A program made the translations under genes and the position numbers. Source: Lepraria neglecta (lineage: Eukaryota; Ascomycota; Lecanoromycetes; Lecanorales; Stereocaulaceae). From it: DNA of 64,000 nucleotides. Shown here in pieces: positions 1 to 11,100 of this stretch; position 1 is the stretch's first letter, and each line of letters opens with the position of its first letter. The notes under the pieces were generated by a model, which worked only from the letters and a program-made list of their open reading frames with translations, did not search any database and was not told the origin of the DNA. The stretch is taken from NCBI GenBank assembly GCA_033220425.1, contig CM065649.1, positions 1,116,001-1,180,000 on the forward strand, given 5' to 3'.

Positions 1-836
1 ACAAGCCCTTGAAATGCATTGCCAGAGTTTGCCCCAGTCGTCGCGGCGCTGAGGAGTGTGCGTATCAGCGCGTCGAGAATAGACGGGACTTGACCACAGC
101 CTGCGATCTGTGTTCTTGGCGGAGGGATGGTGTCTGGCTGTACGATTGTTGGTTTGCGTTCGTCGGGAATGGTGGTGAGTAGGAGGTCATGGACAATTTG
201 GGCTTCGTCTGCTGTTGGATGCGGCCAGTTGGGAAAAGGGGATTTCCCTGGCGTGAGACCGTATGATTTGGCTGTCTTTGCTTTCTTCTTTGTGAGGCCT
301 TCGACTGCATCGGCAGCTTTGGCACCTTCGATGACTTCCTTCGCATCTTCAATCTGTTCCTCCTTCTCGGCTTTCTTTGCAGTCTTGGCCTTTTTGAGGG
401 ACGGCTTCACGTCGCCAGTCTCTTCTTCCTCCACTTTGACCTTTGCACCTGGGCGTCTACCCATATTGTGTAGGAGCTCATCAGGGTCTTCCTCCACCTT
501 TGGTGCAGGTTCTGCTCTCTTGCGTTTCCGCCCAGTGTTTGCTGGCTGAGGCGGCGCACCTTCTGCCTCGACTTTGGATGTCTGCTTTTTGCCGGCCTTC
601 TTCGCTGACGGAGTAGGCTTGCTAATAGACTTCGGTGTCACGGGTGCGTCAATCGTGGCATCCTCCTTCTGCTTCGGTGTTTGCTTCTTCGCAGGCGCCT
701 TGTTTTTAGCACCCACCTTACTCTTCGTTGGTGCAGGCGTAGCAGGTGGGCTCGACAGTTGCTGTGAGCTGTTCTCTTTTTCGGAACTTAGGCTTGCTGC
801 TTTCGCAGCCGAGCCACGAGTCGCTCGAGTAGACAT
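1..836 (-). CDS. HhH-GPD family DNA glycosylase, N-terminal part (runs off window)
   Basis: The frame opens at the ATG at 836 and stays open to the window edge, giving 278 codons of an incomplete protein. The first about 200 residues are Lys/Ala/Pro-rich and low complexity, with basic stretches such as RKRKRAEP that would serve as nuclear localisation signals. From about residue 205 the sequence becomes ordered (SPFPNWPHPTADEA), then reads VPSILDALIRTLLSAATT just before the edge. That pattern of a short helix followed by LLSA.TT is how fungal endonuclease III-like/HhH-GPD base-excision glycosylases begin. The helix-hairpin-helix, catalytic Asp and any Fe-S cysteines lie outside the window, so substrate and lyase activity cannot be judged. 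Likely role: removal of damaged bases in the nucleus. The family call is from recalled similarity, so moderate. Confidence 0.7.
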   Translation of the reverse strand, partial: MSTRATRGSAAKAASLSSEKENSSQQLSSPPATPAPTKSKVGAKNKAPAKKQTPKQKEDATIDAPVTPKSISKPTPSAKKAGKKQTSKVEAEGAPPQPANTGRKRKRAEPAPKVEEDPDELLHNMGRRPGAKVKVEEEETGDVKPSLKKAKTAKKAEKEEQIEDAKEVIEGAKAADAVEGLTKKKAKTAKSYGLTPGKSPFPNWPHPTADEAQIVHDLLLTTIPDERKPTIVQPDTIPPPRTQIAGCGQVPSILDALIRTLLSAATTGANSGNAFQGL

Positions 837-1514
837 GGTAGTCTTGACCTGGCTGGGAATCGATCTAGATGTGGTGAGATGTCGATGAAAGAAATGATAG
901 CTCAGCTGTAGAGTCCGGAAAAAATGCAGGTGATGGGGAACTCTCCCTAATAATATAGATGTGAAAGGAGACCTGTTGGGAATAGGAGAGTAGAGGGAAA
1001 TAGAAGATGTGAAAGTTCTGAAGCTCAAGTTGCTGAGGGAAGAAATGCGCTATCCTAGCGCCGATGATCACAAAGTGACGTATGTAGACTTCATAGGGAA
1101 GATTTCACGCGCAGGCACGTCGGGTGGATGTCCGCATTCATTGCAATTTGTCAGGGTACATAGTTCGCTTTGTGAAGGATGTGTCTGGGAGTTGATGAAG
1201 GCTGAAAAGAGATCTCGATCTACAAGCCTAGCACGACTAGCAAATGCAGGTACAGATCGACTAGAAGTCAATTCGAATCTAAGCATTAGAACCCGTTCAT
1301 TTTTTCTAGCCATCCAATCAAAGCCTAGAGAATGTAATATATCATGTTTCGCTTTTGGTTGCAATTTTCCTCCAGCTGTGCATAGAAATCCGAAGACCTC
1401 CCGTATATACCTGAATATTGTATATATCCTGAGCCACAGAAGCTGCAAAGATCATACAATCCGACCTCAAAGCGCCAACATTATAATCATGTAGAAGCCC
1501 GCGGGTCATACAAC
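837..1514. other. Intergenic, promoter side of the glycosylase and 3' flank of ADE4
   Basis: No supported gene. Overlapping open frames on both strands here (1009-1494 plus, 1068-1448 minus) have no recognisable domain or splice structure. The stretch should contain the promoter of the minus-strand glycosylase and the ADE4 terminator. Confidence 0.5.
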
Positions 1515-3497
1515 CTAAGGCTCAGTATACTCGAAGTCCTGTTGATTGTGCAACCCGATATCCATGCGGTTGCGTGGCGATGCTCCCTCTCCATCACCAG
1601 AAAGCTTTCTCTTGCCCGTCCTTTGGGGCGGCACGCCGTTTCCGTTCATGATTGGACCTGAGTCAGCAGAGTGCGCAGGAACGACCTTGCCGTCGGCATT
1701 GACTTCCACGCCGTTGGTAGCCATCTCGATCTCCTCTTGATCAGCATATCCATTCGCTACGGCTTCCCTGGCGCTCTCCATAACTTTCATCTTCTTCGTC
1801 TCGCCTCGGATCTGCTCCAAGTGTTCAAAATAGCCGTCAGGGACAGGTGTCACGTATTCGCCGTTGAAGACGCCTACTTCAAATTCTTGGTTTTTCCGAG
1901 GTATGGAACCCTTGATTACAGCTTGTATGCAGGCTTCCTTGAGGTCTTCAAGCTCTTGAAATATGACCTTTTCTGCTCCGATGTGGCGCGCAATGGCATC
2001 GTCATCGCGTTTATGGGCAATGAGCTCTGATGGTGAAGCGAGATCGATGCCGTAGATATGGGGGTGCCTTGAATTGAAATTAGCCCAGCATGTAGCAGTC
2101 CTTGATTTCGGCTTACCTTATCCGAGGTGCTGCACTGGCAAAGTAGACTTTCAGTGCACCTGCTTCTTTTGCCATGTTCACGATCTCCCGACTAGTGGTG
2201 CCCCGGACAATGCTATCGTCGACCAGTAACACGTTCTTGCCGGTGAATTGCTCTTCCATTGCATTCAGCTTCCTCCTGACTCCTTTCTCGCGAGCTTTTT
2301 GTCCAGGCATGATGAATGTACGAAAGACATAGCGGTTCTTGACAAAGCCTTGGCAGTATGGCTTCTTCAGTCGCGCAGCAACACAGGGAGCACTTGTATT
2401 CGAGGTCTCGGGGATGGGCATGACCACATCGATCTCTTTGAGTTGTGCAGGCGTCAGGACCTTGATAATACGGTCTCCAAGCTTGTGGCCCATATTCCTG
2501 CCCAAATGGTCAACATAGCCGTACATCTTTCCAAACTTGGAACTCACTCTCGAGATTGATGGACCGAGATATTGTCGATGATAGCATCTGGCCGAGCAAA
2601 ATAGCAATACTCGAAGATATCTGGTTTGTAAGCCTTACGAGCTTGAACTTGGGCGAACACTGGGGGCAATCCCTTCGGAATAATGACGGCCTGACCCGGC
2701 AGTATGTCGTGGATATCGCTCCTCTTGTATCCAAGCTGGCATAAAGCGACTGATTCAGATGCCATCATATAGTCCATTCCTTCACCATTGGCGGAGGGTC
2801 GGGACCCCATTACTAGAGGACGTATGCCATATGAATCACGGAATCCGATTATACCGAAGCCTGAAGAAAATTAGCCAACCAGTATAACTGGAATTGCGCC
2901 GAACCCCGGAGAGGTAAGCTCTTTGCATATGAGACATTAAGGGAAGGGTGTCCAACCTGCCAGCATCGCCGTACATGCCCATCCTCCTTGAAGACGACTG
3001 TACATCCTTCCCAGAGCTGCGAAGATATCGTCACTGTTCACTCGTGCCTTTCCAGTGACCCCAAGCTCGCATGCAAAGATGTTCATCATCAGCTCGCTGT
3101 CACTCTCAGTGTTGATATGCCGATGTCCCTCATCGTCCAAGAATTTCTTGAGTTCCGGAGCGTTGATCAGGTTCCCATTGTGTGCAAAACATATGCCGTA
3201 CGGGTAGTTGGCGAAGAATGGCTGAGCTTCTGCATTGGCGCTGGTACCAGCTGTTGGATATCTCAGGTGCCCAATGCCCATATACCCAGGGAGATCTGAG
3301 ATTCTTGCGCCATCACGGAAGACCTTTGCCGCAAGCCCGTTACCTTTGTTCTGGTAAATCTTGCCGCCTGCCGCACATGTAGCTAGACCACATGCATCCT
3401 GTCCACGATGCTGCAACAGATATAACGCTTCGTGTATGTCCGCTGCGACCTGGCAGTCTGCTGGACTAGCATGAACAGCAGCAATGACCCCGCACAT
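1515..3497 (-). CDS. ADE4: Amidophosphoribosyltransferase (glutamine PRPP amidotransferase)
   Basis: First committed enzyme of de novo purine synthesis: it moves the glutamine amide nitrogen to PRPP, giving 5-phosphoribosylamine, in the cytosol. Four exons fit: 3497-2957, 2860-2548, 2497-2117 and 2067-1515, with introns of 96, 50 and 49 bp, all GT-AG and in frame, for 595 residues. The protein starts [12 protein letters not shown], so Cys2 is the N-terminal nucleophile of the class II glutaminase domain; [12 protein letters not shown] and the RYPTAG segment follow. The phosphoribosyltransferase half carries the PRPP loop [14 protein letters not shown] at about residue 375. The C-terminal about 70 residues are a low-complexity acidic/Gly tail, common in fungi. 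The start is fixed by the need for Cys2. No lesion seen. An apparent spliced leader with an upstream ORF precedes it. Confidence 0.93.
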
Positions 3498-3880
3498 TTT
3501 GTTAGTCGATATGAGAGAGATACTGAAATCGATGGTGAGGCAGTAGAGGAGGTCTGGTTTCCTATATAGAGAGCAAATTAGCGTCGGTCTCAAGCAAACG
3601 CTCAATTTTCCATGTTAGTCCAAATCCCTCATTTGTTCAGAATTTCAACATCTCAGCACATAATAGCTATGAAGTCTAACATCTTTATAATTGAACATTC
3701 ATCACGAAGGGGCGACGCTGACGCTGAAGGAGGAAGGGAAAAGCTTACCGGGCTTTGCTCGGGCAGCGGCAATGGCGGTCAAGGTTGTGTAGTCCAATCG
3801 GGGAGGGCCAAGAGCCTCAATTGCCTTGGTCGTATACCAGGCAGAGTCGACGGAGACTTGAGGATCTTGGAGAGAGCCAT
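3498..3880 (-). promoter_or_regulatory. Putative spliced ADE4 5' leader with 33-codon uORF
   Basis: On the ADE4 strand an ATG at 3880 in a good context (CAAAATGG) opens a 33-codon frame that stops at 3779-3781. About 30 bp further on there is a strong donor (G then GTAAGC, near 3753), and an acceptor (TATATAG) lies near 3566, shortly before the ADE4 start. Joined across that intron, neither the uORF frame nor the alternative open frame enters the MCGV frame, so I read this as untranslated leader rather than a protein extension. It could damp ADE4 translation in the way uORFs do in fungal biosynthetic genes. Transcript structure is inferred. Confidence 0.4.
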
Positions 3881-5275
3881 TTTGAGAAGACACGCGATCG
3901 TTCTCCCGCGGGGCTATATGTAAAATTCGATGAAGAAATTTGCAAGGTCCCATGGATCCATGCATTAGAGCGGGGTTTGATCTGCCAAGCCGGGCTTTAA
4001 CCCGCTCCGGATCTGACGTCAACAAATCCTTACGCTGCAGAAGGAACGACGAACAATAAGCTTGTGAGAAGAGAAGTCTAGACATGTGAACAGGCTCTGC
4101 TCAGTCACACCTTACTCTTCTCTACATACGGGACTCTCCTGTTTCCAAAGTCTAGGCTGTTCTCTGCATCAAAGAGAGGAGAGGGGAAATGCAGAAGCCA
4201 ATGGTACCGCAGCTGTGCTGGGCTGTAAAAGTCAATGGAGACCTGCTGACTCTCTTGACATGGCTTCTGTTAGCCTGCAGCTAATCCTGCATCTCTGTTC
4301 TGCTGGCTCACTTAGGTAGAGAAAATGGGAGTTAATTTTGCTGTTGTCTCTGCCATTAACCGGTGCTTGGTCCTTGCCTAAGGCAAAACAGCCTAATTCT
4401 TTAAAGATTCCTGCTGTGAATGTGTTGTCTTGTCTTTCATCCATTTTAAGCTTTGGAAAAGCTTGGAATCAGACTTTGCCGTAGCCGTCAAAGCAGGAAA
4501 ACTAAATGTCCTTCGGTATATAATGGGACAGACTATGCAATCACCGGCTATCGCCAGCCAAAGACGATCTCATTGACCATTAGAGATTGATCCGGCAGAA
4601 TTCTGGCATTAAAGTTGCATCTTTATATGTTGCTGAGACAGTTTGCTCGGAATATAGAATGAAAGCCAGCGGTGCTTTGTTGAGGCAAGGTGAAGGTGAG
4701 ACCAACCTACTTCTTACACTTTATAACCCTCTTCCTTCCCCTTCGCCCAATCTGCTTCAATTCTGACACCTTCTACTAATTGGAGTCTCTAGTCTGGTCC
4801 AAATCTGCGTTTTCTCAACTACTCAGCATCGCTCGTTACCAGGTTCTGGAACAACCACAATACAGTATCTCTATCACTCTTGGCAAGCCCATAACTTCAC
4901 ATCATTCCCTCAGCTAGTCCCGAATCTTCGACCGTTTCTCGCTTGGCGCTCTTAATTTTGCCTGCCGTGGAGCTTTCCGAGGGTCTGAAACCATTCGCAG
5001 AATCCGTTTATTTGCAAGAATTATCTCGAGCATTCCATGAAAAGCTTCTGGTTCATCTACTTCACCTGCATTGAAAGGCGAGCACAATCAGACTTTACCC
5101 TTCATATAAGCAACCCATTCATTACTTAGCTTCATATCCAAGCTTCCAAAGGGATTCACAGTGCTTGAACCATTACAAAATCCCTTCTCTTGCAACAAGG
5201 CCTTCTTCCTTAACTGCATCGCCATATTCCAGAGCATCACTCCTTCTCTACATCTCACTAGTGGCATAATTATAC
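3881..5275. other. Divergent intergenic region upstream of ADE4 and of the RID-type gene
   Basis: About 1.4 kb without a supported gene; short frames at 4086-4319 (plus) and 4232-4444 (minus) show no domain. A TATA-like element (TTATAA) at 4722-4727 is followed by a long pyrimidine-rich tract (about 4725-4760), a typical fungal start region for the plus-strand methyltransferase, which would then have a leader of about 500 bp. Confidence 0.45.
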
Positions 5276-8200
5276 ATGAATCCAGCTACCCATGCCTGGG
5301 AGAGAGATGTGGTGATCATTGATGGAGAAGATGAGGTGATGGAGGATCTTTCAACAGGTAACATCGTACTCATGTACTGAACTTTCAACGGCTGATCGCT
5401 CGTAGGTGTGGTGGGATCGTCCAAAGCACATCAGGCCCACCCACTTGGAGCGCGAGGTGACGGACACCTTCAAGTATCCCTTTCTGTGAAGCCCAAACAT
5501 CGCCCTCAGCCGTTCCCTCAAACTCAGACAAGAGACGGTGCGCAACAGTCACCGCAGGTCAACATGTCTAAGTACCTCGCCTCGTCTACTTGGAGATTCC
5601 CATCACGGGAACCAGAGTCCTTACCAGCCGGTGTCTCTTTACCAATAACGCCTCCCAACCATCGTCGCTCCACCAACGCGGGGGAGACCTCTGGTAATAG
5701 CTCGAAGCCAATATCGTTGTCATCAAGAACTCAGAATCTTCAAGTACCCCAGCCGCCCGTGATCTACGATGTCACCGATGATGACGAGTTCATGGATGAG
5801 GAGGAATTTTCTGCATGGGTCAACCAAAAAAATGAAGACGAGATGAGGAGATTGTCAACGAGCTCCTCCACTTCCAAATTGGCCACACGACGGAAATCTT
5901 CGGTCATCCTTCCGAGGAACCTTCCAATAACAGCTCCCTTTGCCAGTCTCGACGACTTCAGCTACTATGAAATCCGGCTTTCTCCGAAGGTGTATGTTGA
6001 AATGAAAGATGGAGATTTCATGAAGATCGTTCATATTGTCAAGGACACAAGGACCTCAGAGGTCACTCTCCGCGGTTTCATCTTCCGAAGGACCAGGGAG
6101 ATGAATGGAGTCCTAGATCGGAAATTGAACGAAGTCTGCTGGATAATCCACATTGATGACGATGATCCACGAGACCCCAACATCCAAAGCCTTGAGACCG
6201 TACCAGTCACCGAAGTGGTGAAGCGGAGAAAGATTCGATTGACTAACCTGAGCTTCCCCGCCCTGAGCTTTCGCGATGATGAACACAAGGACACCGAAGA
6301 GACTGTCGAAAACGACCGTGTCCTAGTTTGCAGATATAAGTACCTCTGTTTCTACCCTAATGCCAAGGCACGAACTCTGAACGCTTGGTGCGAGAAGGGT
6401 TACCATAGACTACGGGCTGACGACTGCGACAAACGAAGTGACAACAACATGAAAGATGAAGACCTTCGTACTTTTTGGAGAGGAGAAACATCACTTGGTG
6501 GTTCCCAAGAAGGTTGGCTTCCGGGGGAGAAAGAGTTTCTGCGTCAAGAAGCTGTGTCCATCAAGGGGATCGTAAGCTGGCAGTCCTTGAAAATAGCTGG
6601 CGGCACTGGGTTTCCTCCTGGGGATCCAATGAAGCGCGGAAGTGTTGGAAGACTTCTCAGGGAGATGACCGGGGCCCCTGAGGTTACCCCTAATACAGCT
6701 CCTAATGTTCCCACAAACAGCGACGACAGCCAGGATGCCAGTCTGGTCGTCGCAAGCGATGCTGACGATGAGGTAGAAGAGGTTGCTAGCTCACATTCAA
6801 CAAGCACGCGTGCTCAACAGCAGCGTCACCATAGGCACAAGCCACGCATTCCTCTCGCCGCCTTGGACGAATGGCTCGGTCAAAGCGAATGCGACTCAGA
6901 CGGGGAATCAGGGGTGATGCATGCCCTCAACAGAGGCCTTAGAGAGAGCTCGATGCAGGCACAAAGGCGAAGACATACGTCCCCTCGAATCGTTGAATTC
7001 GATGCCCAAGTCAAAACATCTTCCAGATCAGGCATTTACGAAAAGCGCTATGAGGGAAAGATAACGGGAACTTACATCTCTAAACCAGGCGCGTTTCACA
7101 AGAAGCGTAAGGCCGAACAATCCTTTGGCTCACTTGCGAGACCCAGGAAGCGGATCAAAGTAGACCTTCAAGAAGATCTAAGCAGTCGAACTGTGTCAGA
7201 CGCCCGAGGAGACTCTGTTGCGAGAGGTCTTCCACGTTCGAATTTGTACAAGCTGCGCGATACCAGCCCTTCGGATTGTGACAGGACCTCAGGAAATTCT
7301 CAATCCGAGGACTCGGTTGAAGAGATGTGCACTCCTACCAAAGCCAGAGGCTATGAAGCTGCGAGGTTGGGACTGCCAACTCCGCTTTCACTGCGAAGGA
7401 ATGGTTCCGTACGTCCAATGGATCCACGTCGCTCCGCTTACGCAACGACGTCAAGAACGGCACGTCTTTCTAGCATTCTTGATCAAGATCGTCATACGAT
7501 GGACGATGAAGACGATGTTGTTGATCTCACGCGGCCTCAAACGAATCTGAAATCAGCTTTCTCCACTCCATTTCTTCGCTCTTCCATGTCTCGCCAGCCT
7601 AATCCATCTACTTCAATACCATCTCGACCGAATTCCTCCTCGAACTCGTATAAGATGTCTCCCTCTCCGCATGTATCCTCCCGCCCTATGCCCTCTCACG
7701 AAGGTCTCTCCGAGAGCCACTATCGCGAGTCCCCTTCAGCTCGGCTGCCACTTCCCTCAATCTCTAATGGCTCTCTCCCAAGACCACATAGAAACCCCCC
7801 AAAACACCGTGGGCGATCCCCTTGGCCAAGCCCGGCCGCGGCTCAAAGCCTACCAATGCGTCCTCAGTCAATCACACCTCAGCAAATCACCGTCAAACAA
7901 GAGAACCAAAGACCGCCGAAGGATATTCAACGAAGATACACATTCGGAGATTGCTTCTGCGGAGCGGGAGGCATGTCCCGCGGTGCCATCAACGCCGGCC
8001 TACGCATCAAATGGGGGTTCGACTTCAACCTTCCAGCCTGTCAAACATACGCACTAAACTTCTTCGGCACACCAATCTACAACGTATGGGCCAACGACTT
8101 CTCTGAAGCAAAAGGAGACCACATAGCGGATATCTGCCATTTGTCACCGCCTTGTCAATTCTTCTCAGATGCGCACACATGGGCAGGGAAAGATGATGAA

Positions 8201-8978
8201 ATGAATACTGCATCGTTGTTTGCTATTTTCAATCTGCTTGAAAAGGCAAAGCCGAGGGTTGTTACTTTGGAGCAGACTTCTGGACTTATTCGTCGCCATC
8301 CGATTTTCTTTAATGCGGTGGTTAACATGTTTACCTCGAGGGGCTTCAGTGTACGTTGGAGGGTTGTGAACTGTGCAGACTTTGGTCTTTCGCAGCGGAG
8401 AATGAGGCTGTTTGTTATTGCATCATGGTACGTTCCTACTACTCTCCCTCATCTGCAGGCTATTGCCCATGTCGCGCGCCCCGAAGCGAGGCTCATCAAG
8501 CTCCTTGCAACTTTAGTCCGACCTCAACTTCCCGTTTAACTCTGCAACGCTGCGGATACTGACCTCAAAACATAGCCCAGGCGAAGCACTTCCACCCTTC
8601 CCTAAGCCCACCCACAGCGCCCATCCCCACAAGACCGGCCTAAAACCCTGGACCACCATCAACGAAGCCATTAGCAAGATCCCCAACGGATGGGCAAACC
8701 ATGACATACATCTGGCCAGAGAACGAGACGCCTCACCACAATCCGGGGATCAAATCGCCACTTGCGTTACTACGAGCGGGGGCGGCATCATCCATCCAAC
8801 CGGAAAGCGCGACTACACCCATCGCGAATTTGCCTGCTTGCAATCGTTCGCGCTTGCTCACAAGTTTGGGAGTTCAGGGGTGAAGAAGCAGATTGGGAAT
8901 GCGGTGCCGCCTGCTGTGGCGGCAGTGTTGTTGGAGGGGGTGAAGAAGGCGCTGTTGAAGGCGGATGGCCTTTTGTGA
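5276..8978 (+). CDS. RID/Masc1-type C5 cytosine DNA methyltransferase with long N-terminal extension
   Basis: Nuclear enzyme of the fungal RID/Masc1/DmtA family, linked to RIP and methylation induced premeiotically. Exons 5276-5357, 5406-8427 and 8576-8978 join in frame to 1168 residues; the start ATG at 5276 comes from a short exon MNPATHAWERD... before a 48-bp intron. Methyltransferase motifs in order: motif I FGDCFCGAGGMSRGAINAG near residue 875; motif IV LSPPCQFFSDAHTWAGKDDE with catalytic PCQ Cys near 943; motif VI with EQT where most C5 enzymes have ENV, a trait I recall for this family; motif VIII SQRRMRLFVIAS; and motif X KKQIGNAVPPAVA. Residues about 210-365 resemble a BAH-like fold (tentative). 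The middle 500 residues are Ser/Pro-rich with basic NLS-like KKRKAE and RPRKRIKVD. The enzyme is longer than classical RID (about 850, from memory). No lesion seen, so it should be functional. Confidence 0.88.
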
Positions 8979-9815
8979 CCGCGAAGAGGTTGGTTCGAAG
9001 GGGAAGTAGCCGGCAGAATGGTTCCATTTGGGGACGAGAGCCCCTGCAAATCCACCATCGATGGCATTTTGTATTCCACGACGCAACATGTGTTCGAACA
9101 CCTGTGTCCTTCTGGCGATTCAGCGCTCCTCTGCCCCTGTGGCCATGCCCTCTTCCTACTACGGTCAAGCTTGCAAGTTTCTCAGAGTCTCTTCTTTTGG
9201 ATGTGCATCTCGACTATTGGCTAGACAGTAGCGGCCAGCATTCTGCGAAATTTGTCATTCTGAGGAGACTTCACGTCAATTCCATATCAGAAGATGCTCC
9301 GCTGAATCTTCCAGGTCGCTTGCATTCCACCAGATGTTGTGAGCTTGGGGCTCTCGCCGAGCTTCGATGCTGGGACTTCACGTTGCTAGCTTGTATCCTG
9401 CAACCAACTTCCTGTATCTTTATCTGTATCCCCCATTTCATACTCGATGAGCTCAGCTCTGGCAACATCAAGCCATCGCAAATAGACTTTTAGCAATGAA
9501 ATCTTTGCACCTCAAAACGCTCATCGCGTACAAGGCCCACTGTGCAAAGGCGTGGGCCCTTAAAGTGGTATCTTCACCCTGAGAACTAAGGGCGTAATTG
9601 GTCGAGACATTTCTACATGTGTTGCAGGGATAGCTTCGATGAGGGCATTCTTCTCAATGCTAACTTTATATGGTATACGCGGATGATGTAAACCATATGA
9701 ATCTTGCAATGACCACTGCTGCAACATCTTCCCTCTCTTCGATGCTCCGAGCTCGTGATGCGCGGCACCCATCTGTCCATTGTCACTGTAATCGTACACC
9801 AAAGCCCATTCCTCA
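8979..9815. other. Convergent intergenic region between methyltransferase and CHS5
   Basis: Shared 3' flank of two converging genes. A plus-strand frame 8762-9493 runs across it but is a shadow of the last methyltransferase exon and has no domain. Nothing else recognised. Confidence 0.5.
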
Positions 9816-11100
9816 TTACAGTTTCACATCATCAAAGCTCCCTGCGCCTGCTGGGGTCTGCGCCCCTTCAGCCTTCTCGTCTTCAGAGCTCGACACACCC
9901 AAATCACCATGCTCTTCCTTCCTAGTCGAAGCCACCTCATCTCCTTCCTCTCCCTCCTCGCTCTCCTCCGTCCCATCAGCACTCGGCCTCCCTTGCGCAG
10001 GGTGATCCTTCTCCGGCACTGAAGGTGGCGGTCTAGAATCCTCACTATTCGAACTCGGTCTCTCTGACGGGCTCGGCGGCGGAAGCGTAGAACTCAGTGG
10101 CTGCGATGTCAAAGGCGTAGGCGGCTGTTGCTGCCGCTCCTGCAGCGGCACAGTCCTCTGGCTTTCCGTCCTCTGCGGCTGCTGCGGTCGCTGCGATTGT
10201 TGCTGCTGCTGCTGCTGCTGCATACCCACGCTCTGCCCCACCTGCCTCAGCCTGGGATCGGCATTCAAATAGTACCCTCGTACGCCCACGATTCTGCCTT
10301 CTCGTTCGCAGCCCTCGACCCATTCAGGGCGGACGATGGGGATGTTCATTTCCTGAGCTTTTTCCCATTGCGGCCCTCGGCCTTCCGTGCAAACGAAATG
10401 CGTGGTATCAATCCTGACATTCTCAACAATTTTCCCGCCGATTCTGTCAACAGCGCCAGTGAGGCTTTCACGAAGAGGTGGAGGCAGGACGCCTGGCGTG
10501 ACGGTAATGCCGGAGAGATCTGTCATCTTATGCGTCTTAACCGCCAATTTCTCACTACTATACTGTCCCGCACTCGTCCTCATCACAAGATGAAACGTAT
10601 ATTCCGTATCAACAGCCAACCCCGAAACCTTCGTAGCCTGTATACCCTTATCCTGGGGTATAACGCCCGCCTTTGCGCCATTGCGGTACAAGCTCAAGCT
10701 CCTCAAGTCCGCGGTAGCGAGCTCGATGGGATCCCATTCGAGCACGACGGATGTTTGTGTGGCATTTCTGCAACGGATGACGGGTGCGGTGGGGGAAGCG
10801 AGGCCGTAGGCGTTGAGGATGGAGGATTGGAGGGCGGCGAAGGATTTTTGGGAGGTGATTTCGGAGGTGGTGTTGCGGGCTACTGTTATGTCGACTATGG
10901 AGCCGGAGGTTATTGAGGGGGGAGGAGGATGGAGGGGAATTCGATCTGTAGATTGGAGAGGGAGATGTTAGTGGTGGTCTTTTGATGAGAGACTTTGAAT
11001 GGCCAATTGGGGACAAGAGGAGGCGTACTAAGCGCTTGTCTTCTGTCAGGAGGACGGCGACGCCGGCGTCGACTTTGCCGACTGTGAGTGATATCAGCAT
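9816..11100 (-). CDS. CHS5: CHS5-like exomer subunit (FN3-BRCT), frame broken by one base
   Basis: Chs5 is the scaffold of exomer, the trans-Golgi coat that sends chitin synthase III and other cargo to the plasma membrane. Exon 1 (11100-11029) encodes MLISLTVGKVDAGVAVLLTE, an 83-bp intron follows, and exon 2 begins at 10945 with IEFPSILLPP, matching the yeast Chs5 N-terminus. The fibronectin-III part contains ATQTSVVLEWDPIELATADL; the BRCT part contains DTTHFVCTEG and IPIVRPEWVEGC...GVRGYYL. The C-terminal about 150 residues are poly-Gln, Pro/Ser-rich and acidic, ending FDDVKL. In frame, exon 2 hits a stop right after LLPP because the C run at about 10916-10921 has six bases where seven would keep SITSGSIVDI in frame. 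With that base the protein would be 400 residues; otherwise it is truncated at about 36. Sequencing error is likelier than loss. Confidence 0.85.

Noticed and set aside
1009-1494. Overlapping plus and minus frames between glycosylase and ADE4
   Set aside because: No domain, mixed composition, located where promoter and terminator must be.
3702-4085. Minus-strand 127-codon frame upstream of ADE4
   Set aside because: Splicing it to the ADE4 exon does not reach the MCGV frame, and the enzyme needs Cys2 at its N-terminus; treated as leader.
8762-9493. 243-codon plus-strand frame after the methyltransferase
   Set aside because: Overlaps the true last exon in another frame and has no domain or splice support.
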